This document shows, one piece after another, positions 6,397 through 6,680 of a DNA stretch of 6,680 nucleotides. Every line of letters starts with the position of its first letter. Within the stretch, counting starts at the first letter, position 1. Both the position numbers and the translations under genes were made by a program. This DNA is from Synergistaceae bacterium (GTDB lineage Bacteria; Synergistota; Synergistia; Synergistales; Synergistaceae). The notes under the pieces were generated by a model, which saw nothing but the letters and a program-made list of their open reading frames with translations, made no database searches and had not been told where the DNA came from. The stretch covers positions 1 to 6,680 of the forward strand of contig JAISWP010000120.1 of the NCBI GenBank assembly GCA_031271065.1, given 5' to 3'.

Positions 6397-6680
6397 GGCG
6401 TTTCCTCGCATACCCATTCCGCCGCATATCTGCCGGCGTCGGCGTCCCTTTTGACGGCTTCGTTTTCTTCGCGGGAGACGCTGCGGAGCCTCACTCTGTC
6501 TCCGGCTTCTATCAGTGTGGGCCTGATGCTGTCGGCCGGGTCGAACAGCCTGAGCGGGGTCCTCCCGATGAGCTGCCATCCTCCCGGGCTCTCTATGCTG
6601 TAGACTCCGGTTTGTTTTCCGGCGATGCCCACGCTGCCTGCCGGGATGACCGTGCGGGGCGCGGCGAGCCGCGGAGTTTC
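6384..6680 (-). CDS. pxpB: 5-oxoprolinase subunit B (KipI family), C-terminal part only
   Basis: The last 98 residues of a KipI/allophanate hydrolase subunit 1 family protein, running off the right edge of the window. The frame is open to base 6680 and reads ETPRLAAPRTVIPAGSVGIA, followed by GKQTGVYSIESPGGWQLIGR and TPLRLFDP, which is the conserved C-terminal core of the family. Full members are about 220-250 aa, so more than half is missing. After the core, a tail of about 30 residues (SREENEAVKRDADAGRYAAE and on) is somewhat longer than the short acidic tail I recall for the family. PxpB is the partner of PxpC in 5-oxoprolinase; in B. subtilis the homologue KipI also inhibits the sporulation kinase KinA. 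Its stop codon lies inside the start region of pxpC. The operon promoter and any regulator or transporter must lie beyond this edge. Confidence 0.94.
   Translation of the reverse strand, partial: ETPRLAAPRTVIPAGSVGIAGKQTGVYSIESPGGWQLIGRTPLRLFDPADSIRPTLIEAGDRVRLRSVSREENEAVKRDADAGRYAAEWVCEETPCPS

Noticed and set aside
6397..6579. N-terminal extension of pxpC up to 6579
   Set aside because: The extra 61 residues are mostly arginine-rich sequence overlapping pxpB in another frame, and family members start near ATG 6396.

Overview
This 6.7 kb window is dense bacterial coding DNA, about 60% GC by eye. Two gene trains run towards each other and meet tail to tail at about position 3820. Seven protein genes account for nearly all of it. 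The outermost two (etfB at the left edge, pxpB at the right edge) are cut by the window ends. I see no RNA gene, mobile element, CRISPR array or long repeat, and no gene-free stretch longer than about 45 bases.

Left half, plus strand (1-3823): the end of etfB, a complete etfA, a complete FAD-linked 2-hydroxyacid dehydrogenase of the GlcD/LctD family, and a TtcA-type PP-loop tRNA thiolation enzyme. The gene order etfB-etfA-FAD dehydrogenase is that of the lctBCD electron-confurcating lactate dehydrogenase of anaerobic acetogens. In that complex, Etf couples NAD+ reduction by lactate to oxidation of reduced ferredoxin. The EtfA here has no N-terminal ferredoxin-like domain. The ttcA-like gene has its own ribosome binding site and a possible promoter, so it may be only loosely tied to the operon.

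Right half, minus strand (6680 down to 3820): the transcription order is pxpB (end only), pxpC, pxpA and a YcsI/DUF1445 protein of the D-glutamate cyclase family. pxpABC encode the prokaryotic ATP-dependent 5-oxoprolinase, which opens 5-oxoproline (pyroglutamate) to glutamate. The DUF1445 family includes an enzyme that interconverts D-glutamate and 5-oxo-D-proline. Together they look like a small operon for salvaging or catabolising pyroglutamate and D-glutamate. Start and stop codons overlap at two of its three junctions, which suggests translational coupling.

The organism is probably a high-GC, anaerobic, amino-acid or organic-acid fermenting bacterium. Evidence is the Etf-linked hydroxyacid dehydrogenase, the clear Shine-Dalgarno sites, the use of TTG starts, and frequent ATA and AGG codons. 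This would suit the Synergistota or a high-GC Firmicute, but the taxonomic guess is weak.

No clearly undescribed system stands out. The points most worth a second look are the redox coupling and true substrate of the Etf-dehydrogenase set, the stereochemical logic of a D-glutamate cyclase next to a 5-oxo-L-prolinase, and the overlapping stop codons of the convergent operons.
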